Counted from the first letter of the stretch, positions 27,095-35,370 are shown. The stretch: DNA of 64,000 nt from Riemerella anatipestifer_F (GCF_037861325.1 NZ_JAFELW010000006.1); one strand, 5' to 3'. Numbers and translations: made by a program. Notes: generated from the letters alone by a model not told the origin.

Positions 27095-27169
27095 CTAATA
27101 ATAACAATATCTCTGTGAAGGACCTTGCCCTTCGGTTCTCAAATTAAATATGTTCTCTAAGTGACACAT
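27095..27169 (-). CDS. pyr operon leader peptide (24 residues)
   Basis: A short frame starts at the ATG at 27169, almost at the predicted transcription start, and ends with TAG at 27095-27097, touching the terminator stem. The peptide begins MCHLENIFNL and ends QRYCYY. Its last codons are T-rich (TAT TGT TAT TAT TAG), like the uridine-rich pause region in the E. coli pyrBI leader. No Shine-Dalgarno is seen, as usual here. A ribosome that follows RNA polymerase to this stop would cover the terminator stem and allow read-through into pyrB. The peptide itself may have no function. Confidence 0.65.
   Translation of the reverse strand: MCHLENIFNLRTEGQGPSQRYCYY
27117..27133 (-). promoter_or_regulatory. 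possible pause hairpin in the pyrB leader
   Basis: GAAGG pairs with CCTTC around a seven-base loop within the leader peptide. The CCTTC arm could instead pair with GAAG of the terminator, a possible antiterminator. Confidence 0.4.
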
Positions 27170-27175
27170 TAAACG

Positions 27176-27183
27176 CAAATATA
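27176..27183 (-). promoter_or_regulatory. -7 promoter element of the pyrB-carA-carB operon
   Basis: TATATTTGC on the minus strand. It puts the transcription start near 27171, one or two bases before the leader peptide ATG. Confidence 0.65.
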
Positions 27184-27296
27184 TAATATTTTTTCTATTC
27201 TCCAAATAGAGAAAAAGAAGAAAAACTTTATATATCTGATAAACAAAACTATAATAATTATCCACATCTAAGATATTGGTTTAAAATTTATCTAAT

Positions 27297-27304
27297 TATA
27301 TTTG
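27297..27304 (+). promoter_or_regulatory. -7 promoter element of ansA
   Basis: TATATTTGC, 20 bases before the ansA ATG. Confidence 0.65.
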
Positions 27305-27324
27305 CACGAGCGTTTTAATTAGTT

Positions 27325-28341
27325 ATGAGAAGAAAAATATCACTCATCTATACTGGAGGGACAATAGGTATGGAAAAAAATTATACCACTGGTAGCCTTC
27401 ATCCCTTTAATTTTAATCATATTTTTGATAAAATCCCTGAAATTAACCTACTGGAATGTGAGGTGCATGTAACTTCTTTTGAGACTCCAGTAGATTCCTC
27501 CGATATGGGTATAAACGAATGGAAAACTATTGCTAAATACATAGAAGAACAGTATTCTGAATTTGATGGTTTTTTGATTCTACACGGTACAGATACTATG
27601 TCTTATACAGCATCTGCTCTTAGCTTTATGCTTAAAAACATTGATAAGCCCGTTATTTTAACTGGTTCACAACTGCCCATTGGAGACCTTAGAACAGACG
27701 CCAAAGAAAATTTACTAACTAGCCTCTACTACGCCAGTTTGTACGAAAATGACAAAGCAGTAATACAAGAAGTAGCCATCTATTTTGAATATAAACTCCT
27801 ACGAGGTAATAGAACTCTTAAATACTCCGCTGAATATTTTGATGCTTACCACAGCCCTAACTACCCAATACTTGGGCAGTCTGGCGTACATCTTAATGTA
27901 GATAAAGAAGTGCTTTTAAGACCTAAAGACGAAACTTTTAGTGTGGATTACCATATATCAGAAGAGGTGTTTTTCCTTAGGATTTTCCCTGGCATGAATT
28001 GGAACTATTTACCTAATTTAGATAATGTTAAAGTGCTTATTCTTCAAGTTTTTGGTTCAGGAACTATATTCAATAATAAACAAACAATAAAAACTCTCAA
28101 AAGAATTAGAAGTAATAATACCGAAATTGTGATTATTAGCCAATGTATTTCGGGTGAAATCTCCTTTGGAAAGTACGAAAACAGTAATATATTTAGTGAA
28201 ATAGGAGCTATTAGTGGTAAGGATATGACCGCTGAAGCCGCAATTACTAAAGCAATGCATATTGTAGGTAATCCTATATATTCTAACGAAAGTTTCAGCA
28301 ATGTTTTTTCCAAAAATATTTGTGGGGAAATGGCGGAATAG
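27325..28341 (+). CDS. ansA: type I asparaginase
   Basis: 338 residues. The first threonine motif YTGGTIGM and the second LHGTDTMSYTASALSFML, with the Thr-Asp pair of the catalytic centre, are present; GSQLPIGDLRTDAKENL follows. There is no signal peptide, so this is the cytoplasmic type I enzyme that turns asparagine into aspartate and ammonia. Its neighbour pyrB, on the opposite strand, uses aspartate, but the two have separate promoters. Confidence 0.93.
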   Translation: MRRKISLIYTGGTIGMEKNYTTGSLHPFNFNHIFDKIPEINLLECEVHVTSFETPVDSSDMGINEWKTIAKYIEEQYSEFDGFLILHGTDTMSYTASALSFMLKNIDKPVILTGSQLPIGDLRTDAKENLLTSLYYASLYENDKAVIQEVAIYFEYKLLRGNRTLKYSAEYFDAYHSPNYPILGQSGVHLNVDKEVLLRPKDETFSVDYHISEEVFFLRIFPGMNWNYLPNLDNVKVLILQVFGSGTIFNNKQTIKTLKRIRSNNTEIVIISQCISGEISFGKYENSNIFSEIGAISGKDMTAEAAITKAMHIVGNPIYSNESFSNVFSKNICGEMAE

Positions 28342-28353
28342 ATTATTTTTTTC

Positions 28354-28361
28354 TATATTTG
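28354..28361 (+). promoter_or_regulatory. -7 promoter element of tRNA-Ser
   Basis: TATATTTGC, 12 bases before the mature tRNA. Confidence 0.6.
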
Positions 28362-28373
28362 CAGCTCAATTTT

Positions 28374-28460
28374 AGAGAGGTGTCCGAGTGGTTGAAGGAG
28401 CTACCCTGGAAAGGTAGTATACGGGTAACTGTATCGAGGGTTCGAATCCCTTCCTCTCTG
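28374..28460 (+). tRNA. tRNA-Ser (GGA)
   Basis: Acceptor AGAGAGG pairs with CCTCTCT, discriminator G. The anticodon arm CTACC-CTGGAAA-GGTAG gives anticodon GGA. The long variable arm (TATACGGGTAACTGTATC) is the class II feature of tRNA-Ser. CCA is not encoded. Confidence 0.94.
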
Positions 28461-28474
28461 CAGTAAAATCTATG

Positions 28475-28504
28475 AAACACTCATTATGTAAAATGAGTGT
28501 TTTT
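28475..28504 (+). terminator. terminator of tRNA-Ser
   Basis: AAACACTCATT pairs with AATGAGTGTTT, followed by a T-run. Confidence 0.85.
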
Positions 28505-28560
28505 TATTTTTAGACTTTTTTTCGAAAAATTTTCATTAGATTCTTTTTAGCAAAATAAAA

Positions 28561-28585
28561 AACCGTCTCAAAAAATGAAACGGTT
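28561..28585 (-). terminator. terminator of the cold-shock operon
   Basis: On the minus strand AACCGT-TTCA pairs with TGAG-ACGGTT (one mismatch), followed by a T-run, downstream of cspA. Confidence 0.75.
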
Positions 28586-28651
28586 CTCACTAGCTTTATT
28601 TTATTTAATCCTGTTTGTGTTGCTATTTTTCAGGATAAAAAGAAGATGATA

Positions 28652-28843
28652 TTATGCTAATTTTACATTGACAGCGTTAATCCCTTTTTTACCTTGTTGT
28701 AATTCGTAAACTACTTTATCATTTTCATGAATTTTAGTTTTTAAACCACTTGTGTGTACAAACACATCTTCTCCTCCGTTAGATGGAGTAATAAATCCGA
28801 AACCTTTTGTTTCGTTGAAAAATTTTACGGTGCCTTCTTGCAT
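28652..28843 (-). CDS. cspA: cold shock protein CspA family
   Basis: 63 residues, a single cold-shock domain. RNP1 (KGFGFITP) and RNP2 (DVFVHTS) are intact. The protein binds single-stranded RNA and DNA and melts RNA structures. It is the last gene of a leftward operon: helicase, N-extended CSD protein, cspA, with 15 and 32 bases between genes and a terminator after it. Confidence 0.93.
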   Translation of the reverse strand: MQEGTVKFFNETKGFGFITPSNGGEDVFVHTSGLKTKIHENDKVVYELQQGKKGINAVNVKLA

Positions 28844-28875
28844 TGTAATTGAATTTAAGTTAATTATATTATTTT

Positions 28876-29313
28876 TTATTTTATCTTGATAACATTGATG
28901 GCAATGTAGCCTTTTGGTCCTTTTTCTTTTTCGTAGCTTACCTTATCATCTTTCTTTAAAACTTCGGATAATTGGTTAGCATGTACGAAAATACTTTCTT
29001 TAGAACGGTGGTCGTTAATGAACCCATAGCCCTTTTCTTCGTTATAAAAAGTTACCGTGCCTTTGTTAAAGGTTTCATCTACATCGTGAGGAGCAGCCCC
29101 TAGCTGAATATCTTCCAACGAAATTTCTACTTTTTCTGATAAATCTGGTGGTGTATTTGTAATTTGCCCATTAGCATCTACATACACTAACATATCATCT
29201 AAGCTTTTGCCTTTATTGTTATTATGCTTTCTTTCCTCTCTTCTAAGTGCCTTATCTTTTAGCTTCTGAAGTTTTTTCTTATCGTTCTCTTTTTTAGAAT
29301 AAGTATCTCCCAT
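28876..29313 (-). CDS. cold-shock-domain protein with charged N-terminal extension
   Basis: 145 residues. The C-terminal about 65 residues are a cold-shock domain (KGTVTFYNEEKGYGFIND and ESIFVHANQL). The N-terminal about 75 residues are Lys/Arg/Glu-rich (KKENDKKKLQKLKDKALRRE), probably helical, then a short acidic linker. The extension may bind RNA or a partner; relatives occur next to DEAD-box helicases in flavobacteria. It lies 15 bases after the helicase gene, so the two proteins are made together. Confidence 0.85.
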   Translation of the reverse strand: MGDTYSKKENDKKKLQKLKDKALRREERKHNNNKGKSLDDMLVYVDANGQITNTPPDLSEKVEISLEDIQLGAAPHDVDETFNKGTVTFYNEEKGYGFINDHRSKESIFVHANQLSEVLKKDDKVSYEKEKGPKGYIAINVIKIK

Positions 29314-29328
29314 AGTTTTATTTTTTTA

Positions 29329-30444
29329 TTAGATTGCAGGTGCTGTGGTCATAGTGAAACCTATCAGCTTCTGTATATTCTTTAAATCCTTTCTTTCTTC
29401 AGTTCCACAAAACGAAATGGCATTTCCTGAAGTTCCTGCTCTACCTGTTCTACCTATTCTATGTACATAAGTTTCTGGCACATTAGGAAGTTCGTAGTTA
29501 ATTACCTGTGGTAATTCGTCTATATCTATCCCTCTAGCAGCGATGTCTGTAGCGATTAAGACACTGATACGGTTATCCTTAAAATCTTTAAGTGCCTTTT
29601 GACGGGCGTTTTGAGATTTGTTGCCGTGTATTGCTGCTGCAAAAATTCCTGTTCTACCTAATTGTTTTACTAATCTATCTGCCCCGTGTTTGGTTCTTGT
29701 AAAAATAAGCGACCTTAGCTCTGATGTATCTTTTAAAATATTTATCAGTAGGTTGGTTTTATCATTTTTTTCTACAAAATAAACGGATTGTTCTATTGTT
29801 TTAGCCGTAGAAGATACTGGAGTTACCGTAACTTCCGCAGGGTTATCTAAGATAGTTTCTGCAAATTGTCTTATAGAATTAGGCATCGTAGCCGAGAAAA
29901 ATAAAGTTTGCCTTTTCTTAGGCACTTTGGTAAGGATTTTTTTAACATCGTTTACAAATCCCATATCTAGCATACGGTCGGCTTCGTCTAAAACTAAAAT
30001 TTCTATTTGAGATAGGCTAAGTAATCCTTGGTTCATTAAATCTAGTAACCGCCCTGGAGTTGCTATCAAAATATCTACCCCTTGGTTCAAAGCTCTCTCT
30101 TGCTTCCCTTGAGGTACTCCTCCAAAAATTGACAGATGTTTTATATTCAAAAACTTGCTATACTGTTCTATATTTTCTTGAATTTGAATAGCCAGTTCTC
30201 TTGTTGGCGTTAAAATCAACGCTCTAATAGATTTGCCTTTTTTAGGTGTTTCTGACAATATTTGCAATAATGGAATTGAGAAAGCAGCTGTTTTACCAGT
30301 TCCTGTTTGAGCACATCCTATAAGGTCTCTACCTTCTAAAATGGTTGGAATTGCTTTTTCTTGAATTGCAGTAGGTGTTGTATAACCAGCGTCAGATATT
30401 GCCTTTAAAATAGGACTTGATAATGATAATTGTGTAAAATTCAT
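29329..30444 (-). CDS. rhlE: DEAD-box RNA helicase, RhlE type
   Basis: 371 residues from the ATG at 30444; the frame is open to 30495 but the conserved N-terminus (FTQLSLSSPILKAISDAGYTTPTAIQ) begins right after this ATG. Motifs: Q motif, Walker A AQTGTGKTAAF, PTRELA, DEAD, SAT, and HRIGRTGR. There is no long C-terminal tail. It unwinds RNA with ATP, probably during ribosome assembly or mRNA decay in the cold, given the two cold-shock proteins downstream. Its promoter box lies about 227 bases upstream, leaving a long leader. Confidence 0.88.
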   Translation of the reverse strand: MNFTQLSLSSPILKAISDAGYTTPTAIQEKAIPTILEGRDLIGCAQTGTGKTAAFSIPLLQILSETPKKGKSIRALILTPTRELAIQIQENIEQYSKFLNIKHLSIFGGVPQGKQERALNQGVDILIATPGRLLDLMNQGLLSLSQIEILVLDEADRMLDMGFVNDVKKILTKVPKKRQTLFFSATMPNSIRQFAETILDNPAEVTVTPVSSTAKTIEQSVYFVEKNDKTNLLINILKDTSELRSLIFTRTKHGADRLVKQLGRTGIFAAAIHGNKSQNARQKALKDFKDNRISVLIATDIAARGIDIDELPQVINYELPNVPETYVHRIGRTGRAGTSGNAISFCGTEERKDLKNIQKLIGFTMTTAPAI

Positions 30445-30664
30445 AAATGATTTTGCCAAAGAACTATTGGCGTAAAGTAAACACTGCCTCCGCATAATAA
30501 TAAGGCTGTGTTAAATGTTTTTTTAGATTGTTATTCGTTTTAATATGCTATTATTTATATTGATAATGGCAACTAAAAAACACAAAAACTGAGGGAGTAT
30601 TAAGAATAATTTTTCTAAAAAACTTTAATCAGAAAGTGGCATAAGGAGCCGTTTTCATTAAATG
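30445..30664 (-). promoter_or_regulatory. long 5' leader of the cold-shock operon
   Basis: The predicted transcript carries about 220 untranslated bases. Just before the ATG, GCCAA pairs with TTGGC (30454-30471). Long structured leaders are common for cold-induced genes in other bacteria; a regulatory role here is inference. Confidence 0.4.
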
Positions 30665-30670
30665 ATGGTA

Positions 30671-30678
30671 CAAAGGTA
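30671..30678 (-). promoter_or_regulatory. -7 promoter element of the cold-shock operon
   Basis: TACCTTTG on the minus strand matches TAnnTTTG. Confidence 0.5.
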
Positions 30679-30717
30679 GAGTAAATAAAATAGAATACAC
30701 TATAAATTAGTAAATAA

Positions 30718-30761
30718 AAAAAATAATCACCTTAAACTACTGGTTATTAAGATGATTATTT
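30718..30761 (-). terminator. terminator of rlmN
   Basis: AAAATAATCATCTTAA pairs with TTAAGGTGATTATTTT (one G-T pair) directly downstream of the rlmN stop. Confidence 0.8.
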
Positions 30762-30782
30762 TAATTAAATGTTTTTTTTCTA

Positions 30783-31820
30783 CTACTCCTGTGTGGACTT
30801 ATTAGCTAATTGTCCACAAGCTGCATCTATATCTCCTCCTCGGCTTCTTCTAATCATAACCGTGATGCCATGGCGTTCTAATTGTTCTACATAGTTCTGA
30901 GTGGCTTTAGGATTACTCCTATCATATTTGCCATCGCCTATTGAGTTGTATTCTATCAGATTAACCTTAGTAGGTACTTTTTTACAGAATTTTATAAGTG
31001 CTTTTATATCTTCATCGGTATCGTTAATCCCTTTCCAAATACAGTATTCTAAGGTAATGATAGAGCCTGTTTTTTCGTACCAATACTGTAAAGATTCCAT
31101 AATATCCGTTAATGGAAATTTAGTGGAAAAAGGCATTATTTCGTTTCGTTTAGATTCTATAGCTGAATGTAGAGAAAGGGCTAATTTAACCTTAAGATTC
31201 TCATCTGCCAACATTTTTATCATCTTAGGTATTCCAGAAGTAGATACCGTAATTCTTCGTGGCGACATACCCAAGCCTTCAGGCTCTGTAATTTTCCTAA
31301 TGGCTTCCACTACATTTTTATAGTTCATCATAGGCTCGCCCATCCCCATAAACACAATATTAGACAGCGGTCTATCAAAATACGCCTTACTCTGTTGGTC
31401 TATAAGTGCCACCTGATCTACAATCTCTGCGACTTCTAAATTTCGCATTCGTTTTAGCCTTGCCGTAGCACAAAACTCACAATTAAGCGAACACCCTACT
31501 TGAGACGAAACACACGCCGTTGTACGCGTATCGGTAGGGATAAGTACACTCTCCACCATAAGCCCATCGTGTAATTTAACACCATTTTTTATAGTTCCAT
31601 CTTTACTTTTCTGGAGCAAATCTACTTTTACGGGTTTAATTACAAAGTCTTGAGCTATCCTTTCTCTAAGATTTTTGGAGAGGTTTGTCATTTCCTCAAT
31701 AGAATGCCCATTTTTGCTCCACAACCAATCATAAACCTGTTTGGCACGAAACGGTTTCTCCCCAATGGAAGTAAAATAATCTTTAAGCTCATCTAAACTA
31801 AGGGTACGAATGTCTTTCAT
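30783..31820 (-). CDS. rlmN: 23S rRNA (adenine-2503-C2)-methyltransferase / tRNA A37 methylase
   Basis: 345 residues. The radical-SAM cluster motif CSLNCEFCATA (CxxxCxxC) and the second catalytic Cys near the C-terminus (DAACGQLA) are present, as is the GMGEPMMNY segment. The enzyme methylates C2 of A2503 in 23S rRNA and A37 of some tRNAs. It is monocistronic, with a strong terminator after it. Confidence 0.95.
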   Translation of the reverse strand: MKDIRTLSLDELKDYFTSIGEKPFRAKQVYDWLWSKNGHSIEEMTNLSKNLRERIAQDFVIKPVKVDLLQKSKDGTIKNGVKLHDGLMVESVLIPTDTRTTACVSSQVGCSLNCEFCATARLKRMRNLEVAEIVDQVALIDQQSKAYFDRPLSNIVFMGMGEPMMNYKNVVEAIRKITEPEGLGMSPRRITVSTSGIPKMIKMLADENLKVKLALSLHSAIESKRNEIMPFSTKFPLTDIMESLQYWYEKTGSIITLEYCIWKGINDTDEDIKALIKFCKKVPTKVNLIEYNSIGDGKYDRSNPKATQNYVEQLERHGITVMIRRSRGGDIDAACGQLANKSTQE

Positions 31821-31847
31821 CTATCAGAAATGAGTGATAATAAAAAA

Positions 31848-31875
31848 GTAACAAGCCTCCGAAAAGGCTTATTAC
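31848..31875 (-). terminator. terminator of queA
   Basis: On the minus strand GTAATAAGCC pairs with GGCTTGTTAC (one T-G pair), followed by a T-run. Confidence 0.85.
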
Positions 31876-31903
31876 CTTATTTCAAGTTAATTATATTTAC
31901 ATT

Positions 31904-32953
31904 TTAAAGAATTAGCATTGCATCTCCGTAGGAGTAGAACTTATACTTTTCTTTAACTGCCTCTTCGTAGGCATGCATTACAAAATCTTTACCTGCAAAT
32001 GCCGCAATCATCATAATAAGAGTAGATTTCGGCGTGTGGAAATTGGTAATCATAGAGTTAGCCACTGCAAAATCGTATGGTGGATAGATAAACTTATTCG
32101 TCCAACCGTGGTAAGCACTTAGCTTTCTGTTAGATGAAACCGAAGTTTCTATGGTTCTCATCGTAGTAGTTCCCACTGCACAGATGCGTCTATCTTCATC
32201 TATAGCTTTGTTGATAATATCGGCATTTTTTTGGTCAATGAACGCCTCCTCACACTCCATTTTGTGCTTTGATAAATCTTCCACTTCTATTGGGTTAAAA
32301 GTTCCTAAGCCCACATGTAGCGTTACTTCAGCAAAGTTAATCCCTTTTATTTCTAACCTTTTCATAAGGTGTTTAGAGAAATGAAGCCCCGCAGTAGGTG
32401 CTGCTACCGCGCCCTCCTTTTTAGCATAGATTGTCTGATATCTTTCTGCATCTTCTGGTTCTACTTCTCTTTTGATATATTTCGGTAGAGGTGTTTCTCC
32501 TAGCTCCTTTAATTTAGCACGAAACTCCTCGTAACTTCCATCGTATAAGAATCTTAGTGTTCTTCCTCTAGAAGTTGTATTATCTATAACCTCGGCTACT
32601 AAAGACTCATCTTCGTCAAAGAATAACTTATTTCCAATTCTTATTTTTCTAGCAGGGTCTACCAATACGTCCCAAACACGAGTTTCCTTATCTAGCTCTC
32701 TTAAAAGGAAAACCTCTATTTTAGCTCCAGTTTTTTCTTTATTTCCGTATAGTCTCGCTGGGAAAACTTTAGTATTATTAAAGATAAACAAATCATTTTC
32801 ATCAAAATAATCTATAACATCTTTAAAAAGTTTATGCTCTATGGTTTGATTTTTTCTATTAAGAACCATAAGTCTTGCCTCGTCTCTGTGCTCCGAAGGA
32901 TGTTCCGCAAGAAGCTCTGGTGGTAGATTGAAATTAAAATCAGAAGTTTTCAT
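31904..32953 (-). CDS. queA: S-adenosylmethionine:tRNA ribosyltransferase-isomerase
   Basis: 349 residues, full length. Typical segments: FNLPPELLAEHPSEHRDEARL at the N-terminus, VGLGTFNPI and the late KSTLIMMIAAFAG. QueA transfers the ribosyl part of SAM to preQ1 in tRNA to make epoxyqueuosine. Its transcript is predicted to begin with a perfect hairpin at 32986-33008. Confidence 0.95.
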   Translation of the reverse strand: MKTSDFNFNLPPELLAEHPSEHRDEARLMVLNRKNQTIEHKLFKDVIDYFDENDLFIFNNTKVFPARLYGNKEKTGAKIEVFLLRELDKETRVWDVLVDPARKIRIGNKLFFDEDESLVAEVIDNTTSRGRTLRFLYDGSYEEFRAKLKELGETPLPKYIKREVEPEDAERYQTIYAKKEGAVAAPTAGLHFSKHLMKRLEIKGINFAEVTLHVGLGTFNPIEVEDLSKHKMECEEAFIDQKNADIINKAIDEDRRICAVGTTTMRTIETSVSSNRKLSAYHGWTNKFIYPPYDFAVANSMITNFHTPKSTLIMMIAAFAGKDFVMHAYEEAVKEKYKFYSYGDAMLIL

Positions 32954-32985
32954 TTTATATAAATATGTTTAAATTTTAAATACAA

Positions 32986-33008
32986 AAACGGAAAATGATT
33001 TTCCGTTT
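32986..33008 (-). promoter_or_regulatory. hairpin at the very 5' end of the queA mRNA
   Basis: Ten-base perfect arms (AAACGGAAAA / TTTTCCGTTT) with a three-base loop, followed by TTG on the minus strand. With the promoter box at 33014-33021, the transcript would start at this stem. It could stabilise the mRNA or act as an attenuator; it does not look like a preQ1 aptamer. Confidence 0.5.
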
Positions 33009-33013
33009 GGTTG

Positions 33014-33021
33014 CAAATATA
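33014..33021 (-). promoter_or_regulatory. -7 promoter element of queA
   Basis: TATATTTGC on the minus strand. Confidence 0.65.
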
Positions 33022-33170
33022 CAACTTAGGCAACCCCTTTGTCAAGTTAATCAGACCACCTCAAACATAAACAACTAAATTACAGAACTTTAAATATCAA
33101 TTATTTTTAACAATTCACTAATGATGATAAAAACTGTAATTATTCTTTTTACTATAAATAAATAGATTAG

Positions 33171-33178
33171 TATCTTTG
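33171..33178 (+). promoter_or_regulatory. -7 promoter element of the Gfo/Idh/MocA gene
   Basis: TATCTTTG, 19 bases before the ATG at 33198. Confidence 0.6.
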
Positions 33179-33197
33179 GAGTACTTAAATTTTGGTT

Positions 33198-34160
33198 ATG
33201 ATAAACGCTGGATTAGTGGGTGCAGGACACCTTGGGAAGATACATCTAAGATTATTACAACAGTCAGAAAAGTATAATTTGGTAGGGTTTTACGATGCCG
33301 ATGCAGAAAATGGTAAACGACTAGAAACCGAATTTGGCTATAAATACTATCCGAATTTTGAGGATTTACTCAACGATATTGAGATGTTGGACATTGTAAC
33401 ACCTACTCTATTTCATTACGATTATGCCCAAAAAGCAATAGACCACGGCAAGCATTTTTTTATAGAGAAACCCGTAACTCAAACTTTAGAACAAGCCGAA
33501 GACATTATTCGTAGATGTACCGAAAAAGGTATTAAAGCTCAGGTAGGACACGTAGAACGCTACAATCCTGCTTTTATTGCGACCAAACCATACATACAAA
33601 ACCCTATGTTTATAGAAATACATAGGTTGGCAGAGTTTAATCCTAGAGGCACCGATGTTTCCGTCGTATTAGACTTGATGATTCACGACTTGGATATTCT
33701 CTTAAGTCTTGTAAAATCTAAGGTTAAAAATATCCACGCTAGCGGTGTTTGCGTTGTAAGTAAAACGCCAGATATTACCAATGCTAGAATAGAGTTTGAA
33801 AATGGTTGTGTTGCTAATTTAACCACCTCCAGAATCTCTATGAAAGCGATGAGAAAAAGCAGATTTTTCCAAAAAGATGCCTATATTTCCGTGGATTTTC
33901 TAGAGAAAAAAGCCGAAGTCATTAGAATGAAAGACGCTCCTGAAAATCCTTCTGACTTTGATATGATTATTGAAAATGCCGAAGGCGAAAAATCCCAAAT
34001 TATTTTTAAATATCCTAACATACAGCCTAACAATGCCATCTTAGACGAACTAGAAAGTTTTGCAGAAGCCATCACCAATGACAAAGAGGTGGAAGTCTCT
34101 CTACAAGACGGTACAGAAGCCCTCAGAGTTGCTTTGGAGATTATGAGGCTTATAAGCTAG
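33198..34160 (+). CDS. Gfo/Idh/MocA-family NAD(P)-dependent oxidoreductase
   Basis: 320 residues from the ATG at 33198 (a TTG six bases earlier is in frame). The Rossmann motif GLVGAGHLGKIH, the FIEKPVT segment with the catalytic Lys, and QVGHVERYNPA are typical. The C-terminal domain is of the GFO_IDH_MocA type (DVSVVLDLMIHDLDIL). Such enzymes oxidise or reduce sugars and related compounds; the substrate is unknown. It stands alone between queA and two cassette-like genes. Confidence 0.88.
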   Translation: MINAGLVGAGHLGKIHLRLLQQSEKYNLVGFYDADAENGKRLETEFGYKYYPNFEDLLNDIEMLDIVTPTLFHYDYAQKAIDHGKHFFIEKPVTQTLEQAEDIIRRCTEKGIKAQVGHVERYNPAFIATKPYIQNPMFIEIHRLAEFNPRGTDVSVVLDLMIHDLDILLSLVKSKVKNIHASGVCVVSKTPDITNARIEFENGCVANLTTSRISMKAMRKSRFFQKDAYISVDFLEKKAEVIRMKDAPENPSDFDMIIENAEGEKSQIIFKYPNIQPNNAILDELESFAEAITNDKEVEVSLQDGTEALRVALEIMRLIS

Positions 34161-34218
34161 AGGTTCTTTATTTGTATATTTATTTGTCAGTGGTAATTCC
34201 AAAGAATAGTGTTTAAAT

Positions 34219-35265
34219 ATGAAAACAGCAGTAGTAGTACTCTCGTTAGTAAGTCAATTATTTTTCTCTCAAAAATCAAAACTTAATATAAGTATAGATG
34301 AACGCATTGAAACATTATATGCGGTAGCTCATTACAGTAACTATTTTTTGACTAGTAAACATCCTAGTTTGAACAAAATAGCATTGGATAATGATTTCAA
34401 AAGTTTAAGAAATCATCGTGCAGTTTCTTTATTTGATTCCTTATCAAAAAAGCACGATTTTGCATTTACCCGACCTGTTGATTGGCTTTTAGAGCATTCA
34501 AATTTTCCAGAGTTTGTTAAAACAAAAAAAAGTTCAGACCAAAACATATCTTTTGTCAAAGAATCTAAAGAGTATTTACTAGATGATTTCAGGCTTGAAC
34601 TCATTAAATTTAATCAAGACAGTCTTTTTCAGAATTATTTAAAAAAAATAAAACCAATAAATGAAAAAGTTATTTCAAATGTTTTAAAGTCAGAAACTAT
34701 TAGATATTTACCAGATTATTTAGAAGAATATTATGGAACTAAATTGTCTTCATATAATGTAATTTTATCACCTTTTTTACATTCTGGCGGTTATAATTCA
34801 GAAATGATAAATGAAAAAGGGCAAAAGGAAGTATATGCTATTATCGGACCAAATGGGGAGATTGATTTCTATTCGCATTTTGATAAAGACTTTTTAGAAA
34901 TGGACTTGATACTCCATGAATTTAGTCACTCTTTTATTAATCCTATAGTTATTAAATATCAAGAAAAATTAAATCTATTAGAGAGAAAATATTACAACGA
35001 ACAATTAAAAAAGAGTGGAAAAGAACAAGGTTATGACAGTTGGAAAAATGTTTTTATTGAAATTTTAGTTAGAGCTACTGTAATAAGAATAACTCAATTA
35101 AATTTCGGAAATGAAAAAGCAAATGAACTACTATCATTTGAAAAGAGTGTAGGATTTGATCTTGTTGAAAAAATAATAGATGAGTTAAAACAATATGAAA
35201 ATAATAGAAAACAATATAAAAATTTTGAAGATTTTTATCCAATTTTAATTAAAAGACTGCAATAA
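34219..35265 (+). CDS. DUF4932-type secreted protein with HExxH motif
   Basis: 348 residues with a signal peptide (MKTAVVVLSLVSQLFFSQ). A zinc-protease-like motif HEFSHSF starts at His233, and a Glu-rich region follows, so this is probably a metallopeptidase-like protein; the family I recognise is DUF4932. It is AT-rich and rich in Lys, unlike the oxidoreductase before it. It and the next gene are each followed by a related sequence (TATTTxCAAAA...GAAA), as in mobile gene cassettes. Confidence 0.65.
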   Translation: MKTAVVVLSLVSQLFFSQKSKLNISIDERIETLYAVAHYSNYFLTSKHPSLNKIALDNDFKSLRNHRAVSLFDSLSKKHDFAFTRPVDWLLEHSNFPEFVKTKKSSDQNISFVKESKEYLLDDFRLELIKFNQDSLFQNYLKKIKPINEKVISNVLKSETIRYLPDYLEEYYGTKLSSYNVILSPFLHSGGYNSEMINEKGQKEVYAIIGPNGEIDFYSHFDKDFLEMDLILHEFSHSFINPIVIKYQEKLNLLERKYYNEQLKKSGKEQGYDSWKNVFIEILVRATVIRITQLNFGNEKANELLSFEKSVGFDLVEKIIDELKQYENNRKQYKNFEDFYPILIKRLQ

Positions 35266-35274
35266 AAACATATA

Positions 35275-35350
35275 TTATTTGCAAAAGACGAGATTAATTA
35301 CAAATTTGAAACTTTGTAGTATTTAGTTGCACCTTCTTTTCCGTATCAGT
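35275..35350 (+). repeat. cassette-end-like imperfect palindrome after the DUF4932 gene
   Basis: Starts near TATTTGCAAAAGACGAG and has a central fold ACAAA-TTTGAAAC-TTTGT; the flanks are only loosely complementary. It resembles the elements at 36213-36290 and 41819-42014. Confidence 0.35.
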
Positions 35351-35370
35351 TTTTTGAGTATTTTAGCAAT

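Noticed and set aside
32940..33010. preQ1 riboswitch before queA
   Set aside because: Only a simple hairpin is present; the C-rich loop and A-rich tail of preQ1-I are not seen.
33192..33197. TTG start for the Gfo/Idh/MocA gene
   Set aside because: An ATG follows two codons later with the right distance to the promoter box and directly before the conserved Rossmann motif.
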